A stretch of 64,000 nucleotides of DNA from Lichtheimia corymbifera B2541 (taxonomy: Eukaryota > Mucoromycota > Mucoromycetes > Mucorales > Lichtheimiaceae). The notes under the pieces are model-generated. The model had not been told where the DNA came from, ran no database searches, and was given only the letters and a program-made list of their open reading frames with translations. Below, piece by piece: positions 34,577-44,702 of the stretch (the first letter of the stretch is position 1; every line of letters begins with the position of its first letter). Both the position numbers and the translations under genes were made by a program. The stretch lies in NCBI GenBank assembly GCA_000697475.1, contig JNEU01000989.1, positions 62,001-126,000 on the forward strand. The letters are read 5' to 3'.

Positions 34577-35226
34577 GACAACAACGACGCACAAGATGAC
34601 ATGTTTTCAACCACTACTACTTTTACTACATCATTATGCTTTGATTCTCCCTGATACACGAATATTTCCGCATTACTTTTTTTCTCCTCTTTTACGACTC
34701 CTTCTATTAGTATCCTTCTTCCGCATTATCATCTGAAAATACTCTCACTAATGTTCTTCTATCTATTACCACCATCTATACCATCACCCAACAAAGCGTT
34801 TAATTTGTAGTTGCCTCCTCCTTCTTTTGTTTCTATTTTCATCTTTTTGTTCCTTCGTCAATACAGATGAGATGACAACATGCCGTCTATAATGATGATA
34901 CTGGGTATGATGCATATGCATGTTATTACCCTATGACATTTTCATGAGCCCAATGTACATGACTCGGGCACATACTCCTGGATCGTTGACATCAGCAATA
35001 AAGCGTGACACTATATTGACTTGTCATTTTGAAATGAAAAGATCACTAGTATTCGAGATAACGGGAATCATTGAAAAATCATGTGGGCAGTAATGCTCGG
35101 ATGCAAGATCATGCGTGTCACCTGTCATTGGTCCTGCACTGCAATTCCGATTATAAGCTTGTGGTTTGACAAACCTGTCTGTGCGGGGTAAACACACTCT
35201 TATTTATTATATTCCCATCCATTGTC
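34577..35226. other. Intergenic: 3' flank of Boi-like gene and promoter of DUF202 gene
   Basis: T-rich 3' flank followed by unique sequence. A TTTATTATATT word lies about 20 bp before the DUF202 initiator. No gene seen. Confidence 0.4.
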
Positions 35227-35752
35227 ATGGAAAGCAATGCTCCTGCACGCTTTATAGCCTGCAACAATCAACACTGCAGCAAGAAATTCAAGTTTATTGA
35301 TTTTGCTACTGTGCACACTGTGGTTGACGGCCCTGATCCCCGGGACCATTTCGCTAATGAGCGCAATCTGCTAACATGGGTACGAGTGGGTATGGTGATG
35401 TGCCTCATTGGTAAGTTGAGACGACGTTAATATGTATATATGGCCACCCAAGATATTGAGTCTTTTATAAGGGTTCATGACATTACTGGATTTAAGGACA
35501 CAAGTCTTTGCACCTGCTCAATCCCTACCATGGGCAGGTGATACTCAACAACCTTTACGAATTCAAGTGGTGGCGTACATCTTTATCAGTCTTGGGCTTA
35601 TCAGCATTTGTGTGGCAATTGGTGTTTATTTCAAGAATATGCATCAGATTCTTCATCGAAAGTTGGTAGTGGGTCATGGATGGCTGGGATATACCATGAC
35701 AGGCTTCGTTGTCCTGTTTGTGCTCTTTGTTATGGCTGCTGCTATCTCCTAA
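35227..35752 (+). CDS. DUF202-family three-transmembrane protein
   Basis: Small membrane protein with the DUF202 domain, the family that includes the Vtc1 subunit of the vacuolar polyphosphate polymerase and bacterial YidH. Exons are 35227-35410 and 35472-35752, giving 154 residues. The hallmark is HFANERNLLTWVRVGM, compare FANERTFLAWLR. It is followed by three hydrophobic segments: 'VGMVMCLIGFMTLLDL', 'VVAYIFISLGLISICVAIGV' and 'MTGFVVLFVLFVMAAAIS'. The N-terminal part before the domain is hydrophilic and contains two cysteines (ACNNQHC). The phase-1 intron join gives LIG|FMTLL. Its stop codon overlaps the stop codon of the convergent TPR gene by two bases. Substrate and precise role are unknown. 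Confidence 0.85.
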
Positions 35753-36524
35753 GCCTTGGATCCTGACGGCTTCCGATCAAACATTCCCCAATATGTAGAC
35801 TTGACTTGATCCTGGCCCTTCTTTTCCTCTTGTTTGATCCTCGTTAACTCTTGCTTCACCAATTCGTCTATACCATCATCCTTATTAGTCTCTCTGTATC
35901 CCATTCACATTCCCCCCCCTTCCTTTTCCTCTCAATACAAGATAAATACAATACCTGTAGGATTCTTTTGTTTCACTTCAGTCAATAGCTCGATAGCTTT
36001 GTCAGTGTTGCCAAGTCGACCATAGGCTTGACCCATACGGAATTTGGCTTTGATATTGGTCTCATCAATCTTGTTGGCCTAGATTGAATACGATAAGTAT
36101 TCTGCATATCCTATCCGCTCCATCCCTTTGTATATACCTCGGTAGCATTCTTAAGGACACGTTCCCATTTATCTTGCTTTGCGAGAACAGCTGAACAAAG
36201 AAAAATGCAAGTTGAGACATATGCGTCGGGAAGTCGTATGAGTGTTGCATATCAAATAGTACCAGTCATATTGTTGTAAATCTTGACGAGTTCCTCATCG
36301 GTCTTCTTCTTGAGCTCGGCAGGAGGATTGGTGCCACCCAATGTACGCAAGTGAAGCAAGGCGTGATGGTAATTCTTGAGTGCTGGAAAGGGTTGTTATG
36401 GACTTGACTTTTTTCGTGTATTCTCGAGCTCACCTTCAGGATAGTCGGCCTTTTTGAAAGCCTCATTGCCAGCTAGGCGGTAATCGACACCCTTTTTAAA
36501 GGTCTCGTCGGTATTACTATTCAT
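35749..36524 (-). CDS. TPR-domain co-chaperone-like protein
   Basis: Small tetratricopeptide protein. Exons are 36524-36434, 36382-36263, 36190-36138, 36078-35955 and 35867-35749, giving 168 residues. Three TPR units are visible: 'YRLAGNEAFKKADYPEALKN', 'IYNNMTAVLAKQDKWERVLK' and 'IKAKFRMGQAYGRLGNTDKA'. A charged helix follows, ending 'STYWGMF', comparable to the '...YKKMF' end of FKBP/cyclophilin-40 TPR domains. The arrangement suggests a TPR clamp binding an Hsp70/Hsp90 C-terminus, but the clamp residues were not checked against a structure. No isomerase or other catalytic domain is present. It converges on the DUF202 gene, and the two stop codons share bases 35750-35751. Confidence 0.75.
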
Positions 36525-36708
36525 GGTGGTGGAGAAGGAGAAAGGAAGGTACAATCACACGCACACACACACGCACGCACCACAAATTCACGCAATGCTG
36601 ATGATTCGAGAACAATCACCCACCATAGCTCAGCCAGCACACATCCCATTATAAGCCAAATTACCCATAACAATGAAATAAATGTATTCATGTGTCTAGC
36701 AAAATATA

Positions 36709-39143
36709 CTATGGATGGGAGGGTGGTGTACGTGGTTCATTGTCGTCTTCGTCCTCTTTATCCTCCAAGTCGCTTCTTTGTTTTAATTCATCTCCCTTCT
36801 CCTAAATAAAGCATAATCATGTTTAGGTTGCTGTATGATATCAACCATGTTGTAACTAATCCACTTACCTGCTCAACTTCTTGAGGTGGGATAACAGGAA
36901 GCCTATCGGGATAAGGCCGCTTGCCAAGCAACTTTTCCATATCATCACGCGTAATCACTTCTTTGGAAAGCAAAAGCTCCGCCACCTTGACAATGGAATC
37001 CTTGTTCTCCTTCAATAATTGTGTGGTACGTCTATGTGCTTCGCTCACAAGCTGACGAACTTGGTCATCAATGATCTCGCCGGTGGCTTCAGAATAAGGC
37101 TTTTGAAGTCGCTCTTGCTCATTAGGATCGACATAGGATAACGGGCCGACTTTGCTATTCATGCCATACGTCCCCACTTGTGCATAGGCCATCTTTGTCA
37201 CTTTGAGTAAATCATTTTGTGCACCAGTTGTAATATCATTGAAAAAGATCTCCTCTGATACACGGCCACCAAGTGTCATACACATGCGATCCATTAACTG
37301 CTTTGTCGAATACAAGTACTGATCGCCAGGAACATATTGTGCATAACCAAGGGCTGATGATCCACGTGGAATGATCGATACTTTGAGAAGTGGATCGGCA
37401 TACTCCAACATCCAACCGGCAATAGCATGACCCTAATAATAACATGCGGTTAGCATGAAACATAACGGATAATGACTGATATGGCTTTCTTACCGCTTCG
37501 TGATAAGCAATGGTTTTCTTTTCCTCTGGTGAAATAACACGTGATTTCTTCTCAATGCCTGCGATAACGCGTTCAATGGCTCGTTCAAAATCGATATCCG
37601 TCACTGCATCCTTTCTATCACGTGCTGCACCCAATGCTGCTTCATTGCATGTGTTTGCTATGTCTGCACCCGAAAACCCAGGCGTCAATGCTGCAAGTCG
37701 TTCCCGTAATTTGTCGATATCATCTGAATGGATTTGGAGCCCACGCATATGTACTTTGAAAATCTGGATACGTCCTTGTAAATCGGGTGGATCAATGGTG
37801 ATATGGCGATCAAATCTCCCTGGTCGCATAAGTGCTGGATCCAGTACGTCAGGTCGATTGGTGCCTGCAAGTACCACCACATGTTCATGTGTCTCAAATC
37901 CATCCATTTCCACCAAGAGTTGATTCAGTGTACTTTCCCGTTCATCATTTCCACCAAATTGTCCTCCACGTCCACGTGCTTTACCAATGGCATCGATCTC
38001 GTCAATAAATATCATACAGGGTGCATTCTTCTTGGCAGTAGCAAACAAGTCGCGTACACGTGATGGACCCACACCCACAAACATTTCCAGGAATTCTGAT
38101 CCTGATACACTGAAAAAAGGGACACCAGCTTCGCCTGCAGTAGCCTTTGCTAAAAGTGTCTTGCCAGTTCCTGGAGGACCAGAGAGAATAGCACCTTTTG
38201 GAATCGTAGCACCGAGACGTTCATATACAGATGGATTCTTTAGGAATTTGACAAACTCCATCACTTCTTGCTTGGCTTCGTCAGCACCCGCTACATCCTT
38301 GAATGTGACCTTGACAGCTGTTTCTTGATTGAACTTGCGTGCACGACTCTTGCCCATACCAAAGATACCACCTGGACCACCACCAGAACCTGCGGATCGT
38401 GCTGCATTTCTTCCAATGTATGCAAGAAAACCAATGATAATCAAGGATGGTGCAAGCTGCAAGAGTGCGTCGAATAAAGGTACTTCACGATGATATGCAA
38501 TAGGGATGAATTCCTCAGATGGGATGCCTAATGCCTCTTGCTCCTTTTCCATTTTCCTTTCAAACGAATCCACTGATCCAATGCTGAAATACAATGCACC
38601 TGGATGGGGACCAACAGTGTGTGCAGCCTCAGGTCGTAAATAGACACGTACAGCGGTGCCATTCACCACAACCAAGCGGTCGACCAATCCCTTTTCTATA
38701 TATTTGTACAATGAGTCATCCACCATTCTATATATCCAACCATCATTCATACCTAACAACTTTGTCTTGAACTCTTGCCAAGTCATTTCATGTGCTGCTT
38801 CGGAAGGCATGGTCATCCACCAAAGAAGAGTTGTACCCAAGGCAATAGGTAACCATGGAATCTTGTTGCCTCCACCACCTCCTCCTCCAGGTAGTGGATC
38901 CTTATCATCCGGTCGTTTGTTGTCATTGTTGTTTCCTGGCTTCTTGGGATCTCGATCAAAGAACTTTTCAAATCCTTTGGGTATTTGGGGTCGACCAGAG
39001 AGTGATGCCATGGCGCGTGTCTGCATGATTTGATTGTTCGTGTAACATAATGGTGCAGCTGTACTAGTTCGGTGCAGTGATGCATGGAGACGTGGTGAAG
39101 AGCGACATTGTGTTTGTAATGTAGGTGCAATGCGTCGCCACAT
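36709..39143 (-). CDS. AFG3: Mitochondrial m-AAA protease subunit (Afg3/Yta12-type)
   Basis: ATP-dependent zinc metalloprotease of the mitochondrial inner membrane (FtsH family), for membrane-protein quality control and ribosome assembly. Exons are 39143-37494, 37432-36869 and 36801-36709, giving 768 residues. An Arg-rich presequence ([19 protein letters not shown]) precedes a Gly-rich linker, and two transmembrane segments follow ('[16 protein letters not shown]', '[14 protein letters not shown]'). The AAA domain has Walker A GPPGTGKT, Walker B '[12 protein letters not shown]', and the SRH-like '[20 protein letters not shown]'. The protease domain has HEAGH, the zinc-binding HExxH, interrupted by an intron exactly between HEA and GH. 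Downstream '[19 protein letters not shown]' supplies the third ligand region. The acidic tail ends PPSHP. Whether it is the Afg3 or the Yta12 orthologue was not resolved. The start at 39143 gives the expected presequence. Confidence 0.95.
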
Positions 39144-39199
39144 GAAGGTGTGCTCAATCGATAAAAGTAAATGGGTGGACTGAAAAGAAATCGCCGAGG

Positions 39200-39232
39200 G
39201 TGATCGTGGCAAGTGTGTGTGTGTGTGTGTGG
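39200..39232. repeat. GT/CA dinucleotide repeat upstream of m-AAA protease gene
   Basis: A short run of GTGTGT repeats near 39,214-39,231 in the presumed promoter/leader of the m-AAA gene. Confidence 0.8.
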
Positions 39233-39909
39233 AAAAAGAAACAAGTGTGGCGGGCGGTACTTTTGACACCTTGGGAATATATACCAACACCCCGGGTTGC
39301 CCAACTTTTTATTCATCCTTCAATACCTTGGGAGTAATGCTTATCCTGTCAAATAGTCATCCTCATAATTGCTGTAATAGTGATCCTTGTTTCATACGCA
39401 TCATTCAGTGTAATAAATCCACCGTGTTGGCTTGCATCCGATCCATAACCTATATGAGCATTACATCCCTTATAAACGCTCTTCTAGAGTTGATTCACCT
39501 TGTTGTTTCAACATGCCCATGCCTCAGTCTCCAAGTAGCATTGGTCGTTTAACTCTGTTTGGATCCCAACTCCCGTTGTCATGGCGACTGTTGCCAAAAA
39601 GAAAGAGGAAGAATAAAACAGCGAAACTTCTACATGGCTCAAGCAGCTTTTACGTGATAAGCCTCGTGTGCTGCTGATACTTTTGCTGGATAAGAGAGAC
39701 CATGCTTTTTGGTGGGTCCGACCTATTAACAAAAGTGCATGAAATATAATGACACTTGCGATACAATGAATGATCCGAAAGAAAAACAGCGGGGCACATT
39801 TGGTATTTTTATTCTCTGCAACTACTTTCTATTTATAATACAATGATAGTTGTTGTGAATTAAGCGTGTGTAAGAGGTATACATAAGTAAAGGAAAAAGA
39901 AATGGGATG
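39233..39909. other. Intergenic region
   Basis: Unique, AT-rich sequence without a recognisable gene. Frames here are short and show no domain. Confidence 0.4.
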
Positions 39910-40200
39910 AGGCATCAAAGCAGAGCGCGAGGAATCGAACCCACGATTATGTGTAACGTGATCAAAAGCAAAAGGAAAAAGGCCAAAAAAGGAAGAGACA
40001 ATTGGTTTCCATGACTTCGTCATGTACTCACAGGGATGACCAATCGCGAAGGTTTGTCTCATCATCCCCACCTCTAGTGGGTAGACCAGGCCCACATACT
40101 CGAGGGACCACCAGGTTGGGGAGCCCGTGATGCTTTATTTTGATCTGGATTTAACATCCGCCGAGTGCCCCAACACTCAGGGGACAACCGGTCCTTATTT
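39910..40200. other. Structured sequence with tRNA B-box-like word, possible ncRNA
   Basis: The minus strand at about 39,922-39,945 reads GTGGGTTCGATTCCTCGCGC, which contains a perfect pol III B-box (GGTTCGATTCC). However, the T-stem does not pair well and no A-box or anticodon arm was found, so this is at best a tRNA fragment. The following 250 bp hold several clear hairpins: CATGAC-TTC-GTCATG near 40,011, an ATTGGT/ACCAAT pair around it, CCCAC-CTCTA-GTGGG near 40,068, and GAGTG...CACTC near 40,164. No ncRNA family could be named. Confidence 0.35.
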
Positions 40201-41520
40201 ATCATAGGTTTAAGTCGACTTATAAATTGGTTTTCTAACATTCATTGTCAACTTGTGGGTCGCTTTACTTTTACACTTTTTCGCATCGTTATACATGAAG
40301 TTACACCCGATTCCACTGTTTTTTATCTCATTTTGACCGTAGAACATACTACAATTATATATATGCACGTTTCTCTGGTGAAAAATCTGAATCCATGTCA
40401 ATCCCTTCAGATTTAGTGCAAACCGCTGCCTTCATCACGTGGATTCCCGTGATTTCGCCAGCCAAATGGATCGGAGTACTGGGCTCTTGGTTGAATTCCC
40501 GCCCAATTTCGCTCACCACCATGTTGCCCACAGCACTCAAGTGGAGAACTGAATGAGTGAAATTGTATATGGAAATTACACACACACGTCTCCTTGTCAG
40601 GTTGCTGCATAAATGGGATGATGATTTCTTTATGAAGGTACGTAAACATCTAATAGTAGAGGTGTATGAATGTGATGGTTTATCACGCATCTGCCACGGA
40701 TGGTTGTCTGTACAAAAGGGATGAGCTGCATAAAAACCAACCTGACACCCACGGATCTATATGTGATGTCAACCCTGCCCAAAGTAAAATCAGGAATAGC
40801 TTCATTCTTATTAACCCAAGTGCATGGGACACTATTAAGATAGACTTCACAGCAGGCGGGGCGGCGTAGAATGCATAAATTGAGAACACTGAGAGGAACA
40901 ACTACGAGCCCATCTTCTCCTTTTCCGCTTTACAAAGTATGTAAAACTACCTCCATCGATAAAGTACAAAGCATTAACTGCAGTCATTGTTACCTTCATT
41001 GCACAGCTTCTTTGAGTGAACAAGCTAATGGCCACACTTTCCAGTTACTTCAAGCACACGCGCGCGATCTATCTCTGACTTGTCTTCCAACACAACACAA
41101 CACGTATGTCAAGCACTGCATTACTTTATTATTCAAGTTGGACGTTGTGATACTAAAAGTGGACATGTAGTACTATTCTCTCGTTTATATATTAGCCAAA
41201 GGAGGCTTCGCGTGTATTCGTTGCATGGTTGTCACATAAGGAGAGGACTCTACTACTCTGGGTATGTTGACAAAAAAAGCAAATGCTGTGCTAGCTATCT
41301 TACATTGCATTTACGGCAGATTGGACGTGTTGGATGTTGTTACCTCTGGCAGTATATGGAATACAAGAATCATCGTCATCACCATCTTTTCACGCACCAT
41401 TGCACGCGTCATTTTCCAGCAGCACACTACTACAAGGTACTTTGTATTGCGTTCCACCCATTTACCAAGGTATGAAAGAGAAGGGATGGGGGATACTGAA
41501 TCAGAGATGGTGACTAACGG
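40201..41520. other. Gene-poor region left of the second repeat block
   Basis: No supported gene. A minus-strand frame at 40,690-40,355 has a protein-like segment ('FNQEPSTPIHLAGEITGIHV') but no family was recognised and flanking splice signals were not convincing. The word AAATGGGATGATGA occurs at about 40,611. Elsewhere only short frames. Confidence 0.35.
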
Positions 41521-43290
41521 TGATTATCGTTCAATGAAGTGTACGAGGTGATTTTCAGTTTCGATGATGCCAACATATCCAGCTATCAAATCCACCGCAA
41601 TACAAACGATCTTCACCTGGTTGGGCTGCGAGAGATGATCAAGAAGGATTGAGCAACAGTCAAGCGTGTGGAAGGGAAGCATACCAGCAGCGCTCACATG
41701 ACTGTCTTCAACCAACATATTGGATTTGATGGATGGATGGAATCAAGTGCAGTGATGGGATGTCCTGGAATGTTGCTTTGGTTACTTGGCGCGTCGTCCG
41801 CAGAAACGATCACATGGATACGGTTGAGGATCATGATGGACTGGATGGGATGGACGAAATGGATCATATATTGGCGAAAGGCGCTTTACAGCCATGGGTG
41901 CTATTGGAATACTCAAGTCAATGCATGCAGCAGCTATTCTACAATCATCGATGAAGACATTTGACGACAACAACCAAGAATACAGTGACACGTTTATCCC
42001 TGTAGCTCTACGCAGTTCGCCCCTTTCTTACTTAAACACTGTTCCTCTATCATATTTACTTGATAAACATCCTCATTACCGTGATATGCTATTCTTCAAC
42101 TTTTTCATTGTATGAATATCGGTTTAAACATAATATCTAGAAGGATATCGTACTATCAATTCATAGTATGTGTAACTGGATTGTAGGGGAAATAGCAGTT
42201 TGAAGTCATTTATGTACATTATCGTATTGTGCGATCTTTTTATTCTTATACCACATTATGATAAAGTTGATCAGCATGTCCAAGAGCATCTTGTGTGAAA
42301 GTTTCATGTGTGAGATCAGCGATCTCAAGGCCCTGGACTGTCCTCCCTATATGTAAATCTGCCCGTTCATGGTCGGACGCCCGCATATTATTTCTCACAA
42401 TGAAGCCTGCGACTTTAATATGAATGGAGTTGATCAGAATATCGAAGCCCATGGTCTGACCAAGTTTCATGATGGAGGTGGTCAATCGCGGGTGTGTGCA
42501 CTATGCACCCTACTTGTGCTCCGTCCGTCCTATATTTGAGCGGTCCGATTCATTGAACCATCATAATGAAGCATACGATTTTTAAATGAATGGAGTTGAT
42601 CGGCATGACTAAGAGAATCTTCTTACCAAGTTTCAAGTTCAGAGTGGGCAATCCCAAGATGATACATACTAAATCGATAAATGATAAATCCGGCGCGTAC
42701 CCCATTTCCGTCCATCATAGTAAACCCCACATTACACCCTCCCATTCAAAACTTTCAAATGAAGTGTGGGTTCTTTATTAAGACAAAGTTGATCAACACG
42801 TCCAAGAGCATATTGTGTGAAAGTTTGAGGTTCAAGAGAGACAATCTCAAGATCATGGATCAATTTACAGTGTGCATGAATATGCCTGACAGCTCAACCA
42901 ACTTAAGTTTCCTGCTCTTCCACCCCCTCCTTCTTTGCCTCTTCCTCGCATTCTCAACTGTTGCCCCATTCAAGTACAACTAGTGCCAGCAAACGATTGT
43001 CCTGCTTCAACCCATCATGTCGGTCCTACGAATGCCTTGATACGATTGTCTTTGACCGAATGGCAACTCCATGGCGTGTATACAGTCAATTACAACACCT
43101 GCGTTCCTTGACACTTTCTCGACTCTTGTACACTCCTCTTCCACGGCCAAACGCAAGAGCGAAACTGCAGCAGTTTCCTTTAGCAAAGTCTTTACTGCAG
43201 CGTCTCAAGCTAGTTGCATCCCCTTGTTGTGCAGCCTTTTTACATGAACAGCAGATAGCCATTGTATAGAAACAGTTGTTTTATTTACGT
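41521..43290. repeat. Degenerate dispersed repeat, rearranged inverted relative of the 4-5.3 kb block
   Basis: Three sub-blocks match the 3.95-5.3 kb region in the opposite orientation. 41,550-41,960 corresponds to 4,340-3,955 and shares the peptide 'LAKGALQPWVLLEYSSQCM'. 42,240-42,960 corresponds to about 5,350-4,720. 42,960-43,290 corresponds to 4,720-4,390. The order differs: the first sub-block precedes the others here but follows them in the other copy. Four copies of the roughly 60-bp module with AGTTGATCARCAT and AAGTTT lie near 42,256, 42,421, 42,588 and 42,775. Frames are broken by stops. Probably ancient mobile-element debris of unknown class. Confidence 0.7.
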
Positions 43291-44702
43291 GTAGCAACTT
43301 TTTTCAATACACACGAATTTCTATGGATATGGATTTGAATATTGGTTTGGTCACGGGATGGAAAGAACTGGATACAATGTAGCCGTGGATTTGCTTCATC
43401 CAAAAAGGCACCGGAAGAAGCAACAGCTGTAATGACATCCCTTTCATACAAGAATTACAGCAGACTTTTGGGATATCAATATTGCTACCAATAAACGCGT
43501 CTATATCCCATTCCCTATTACGCTATATAGCTATACGACTTACTATCACATGGCATATTCTAATCACGAACAGCATCATCATCGTGCGTTTGTTCTTCAT
43601 TCGTAGTACTAAAGCAATATGCTGAATCATTCAATTATAGTACTACATGCATCGTGATAAAAACATCCAATCTTCTCTCCCCTTCATCTTCAAGTCTACA
43701 TATGTCCCTCAATTTCTCAATGCATGATTAGCTCTTCTACACCTACAGCCTTCTGTGCATGCATGCATGAGAAAGTATGCAAGAGTATGCTAAGCTCGAT
43801 ACAGTATAGTGTTCGTATGTGCTGATAAAAAATAGTGCAAGAGCAATAATACACGAAGCACGTCAGAGAAGCTGTCCCTGACGCCACTCCGTCTATCAAT
43901 ATTGATCGCCTTTATTGTAGTCGATACATCCTTCCATTCGTATGCACATTTGAGTAGCTATACCTTGATTGTTGTGCTATGCAACTCATTCATGAGTCAT
44001 CTCGGTAGCCAATGTAAAGATTTATGCGATGCGTTGTCGAGCGTGTTGTAAACAAACTGGTGTAACAATCCGCATTTGTATAAATTTGTCCCATCATCCT
44101 ATCCCCGCGTCATCGGGCTCGATGTTCAAACCACATATCCAGCGTTTCCATGTATGTTAAACGCAGATCAACAGTCATCATGTCTGATATCCTATATAGC
44201 ACCAGAACCCTTTTGTCATTTGCATCCCCTATCATCTATGCTGTGTTAGACAAAGGTGGCAAAAGCCACTTTAATGTCAAGAGCTAGAAATCTTGAATGT
44301 CTCAGTCCGGGCCATCGGCACCAATTTATCCGAAGGTAATAGATCGGCAATCCTACCACTCGAAGCATTCCATATCCATCAATTGAATCGGTACTTGGCA
44401 TGGCATATGCACTTCATAAGATAATGAACGTACTTAAATCAGGATTCAATGTACAACACCATAATTCATCGACTACTGTATGCTTGTTTTCAAAATCTTC
44501 GGCCAAAAGGTGGAGTTGATTCGCAATTCGCAAGCGCATGAATCAATCTTGTGCCACTCAAGCCTTGGCGGAAGTCTTGACTGGGTTACGGCGGATCAAA
44601 AAAATCGTAAAGTTGACCCGATTTGTTATTTATGTTGCCCTCTTTCTTTTGCACTTCTTCCCACTCTCCTCTACTGTTTATCTACCCCACTCGTAAATTA
44701 GC
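43291..44702. other. Intergenic region upstream of MFS transporter
   Basis: 1.4 kb without a supported gene. It contains CCCATCATCCTAT near 44,091 and a T/C-rich stretch (44,640-44,690) just before the MFS start, probably its promoter. Remaining frames are short. Confidence 0.4.

Noticed and set aside
37510..37923. 137-codon plus-strand frame
   Set aside because: Antisense of the m-AAA protease AAA domain, with no independent feature.
39922..39945. Complete tRNA gene on the minus strand
   Set aside because: A B-box is present, but T-stem pairing is poor and no D-arm, anticodon arm or acceptor stem could be assembled nearby.
40098..40130. 7SL/SRP RNA gene, from the word GGGACCACCAGGTTG
   Set aside because: The conserved helix 8 word (GGAAAC...AGCAG) was not found around it, so the match is probably chance.
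40355..40690. 111-codon minus-strand frame
   Set aside because: Some protein-like stretches but no recognised family, no upstream exon and no clear start; mentioned only in the region description.
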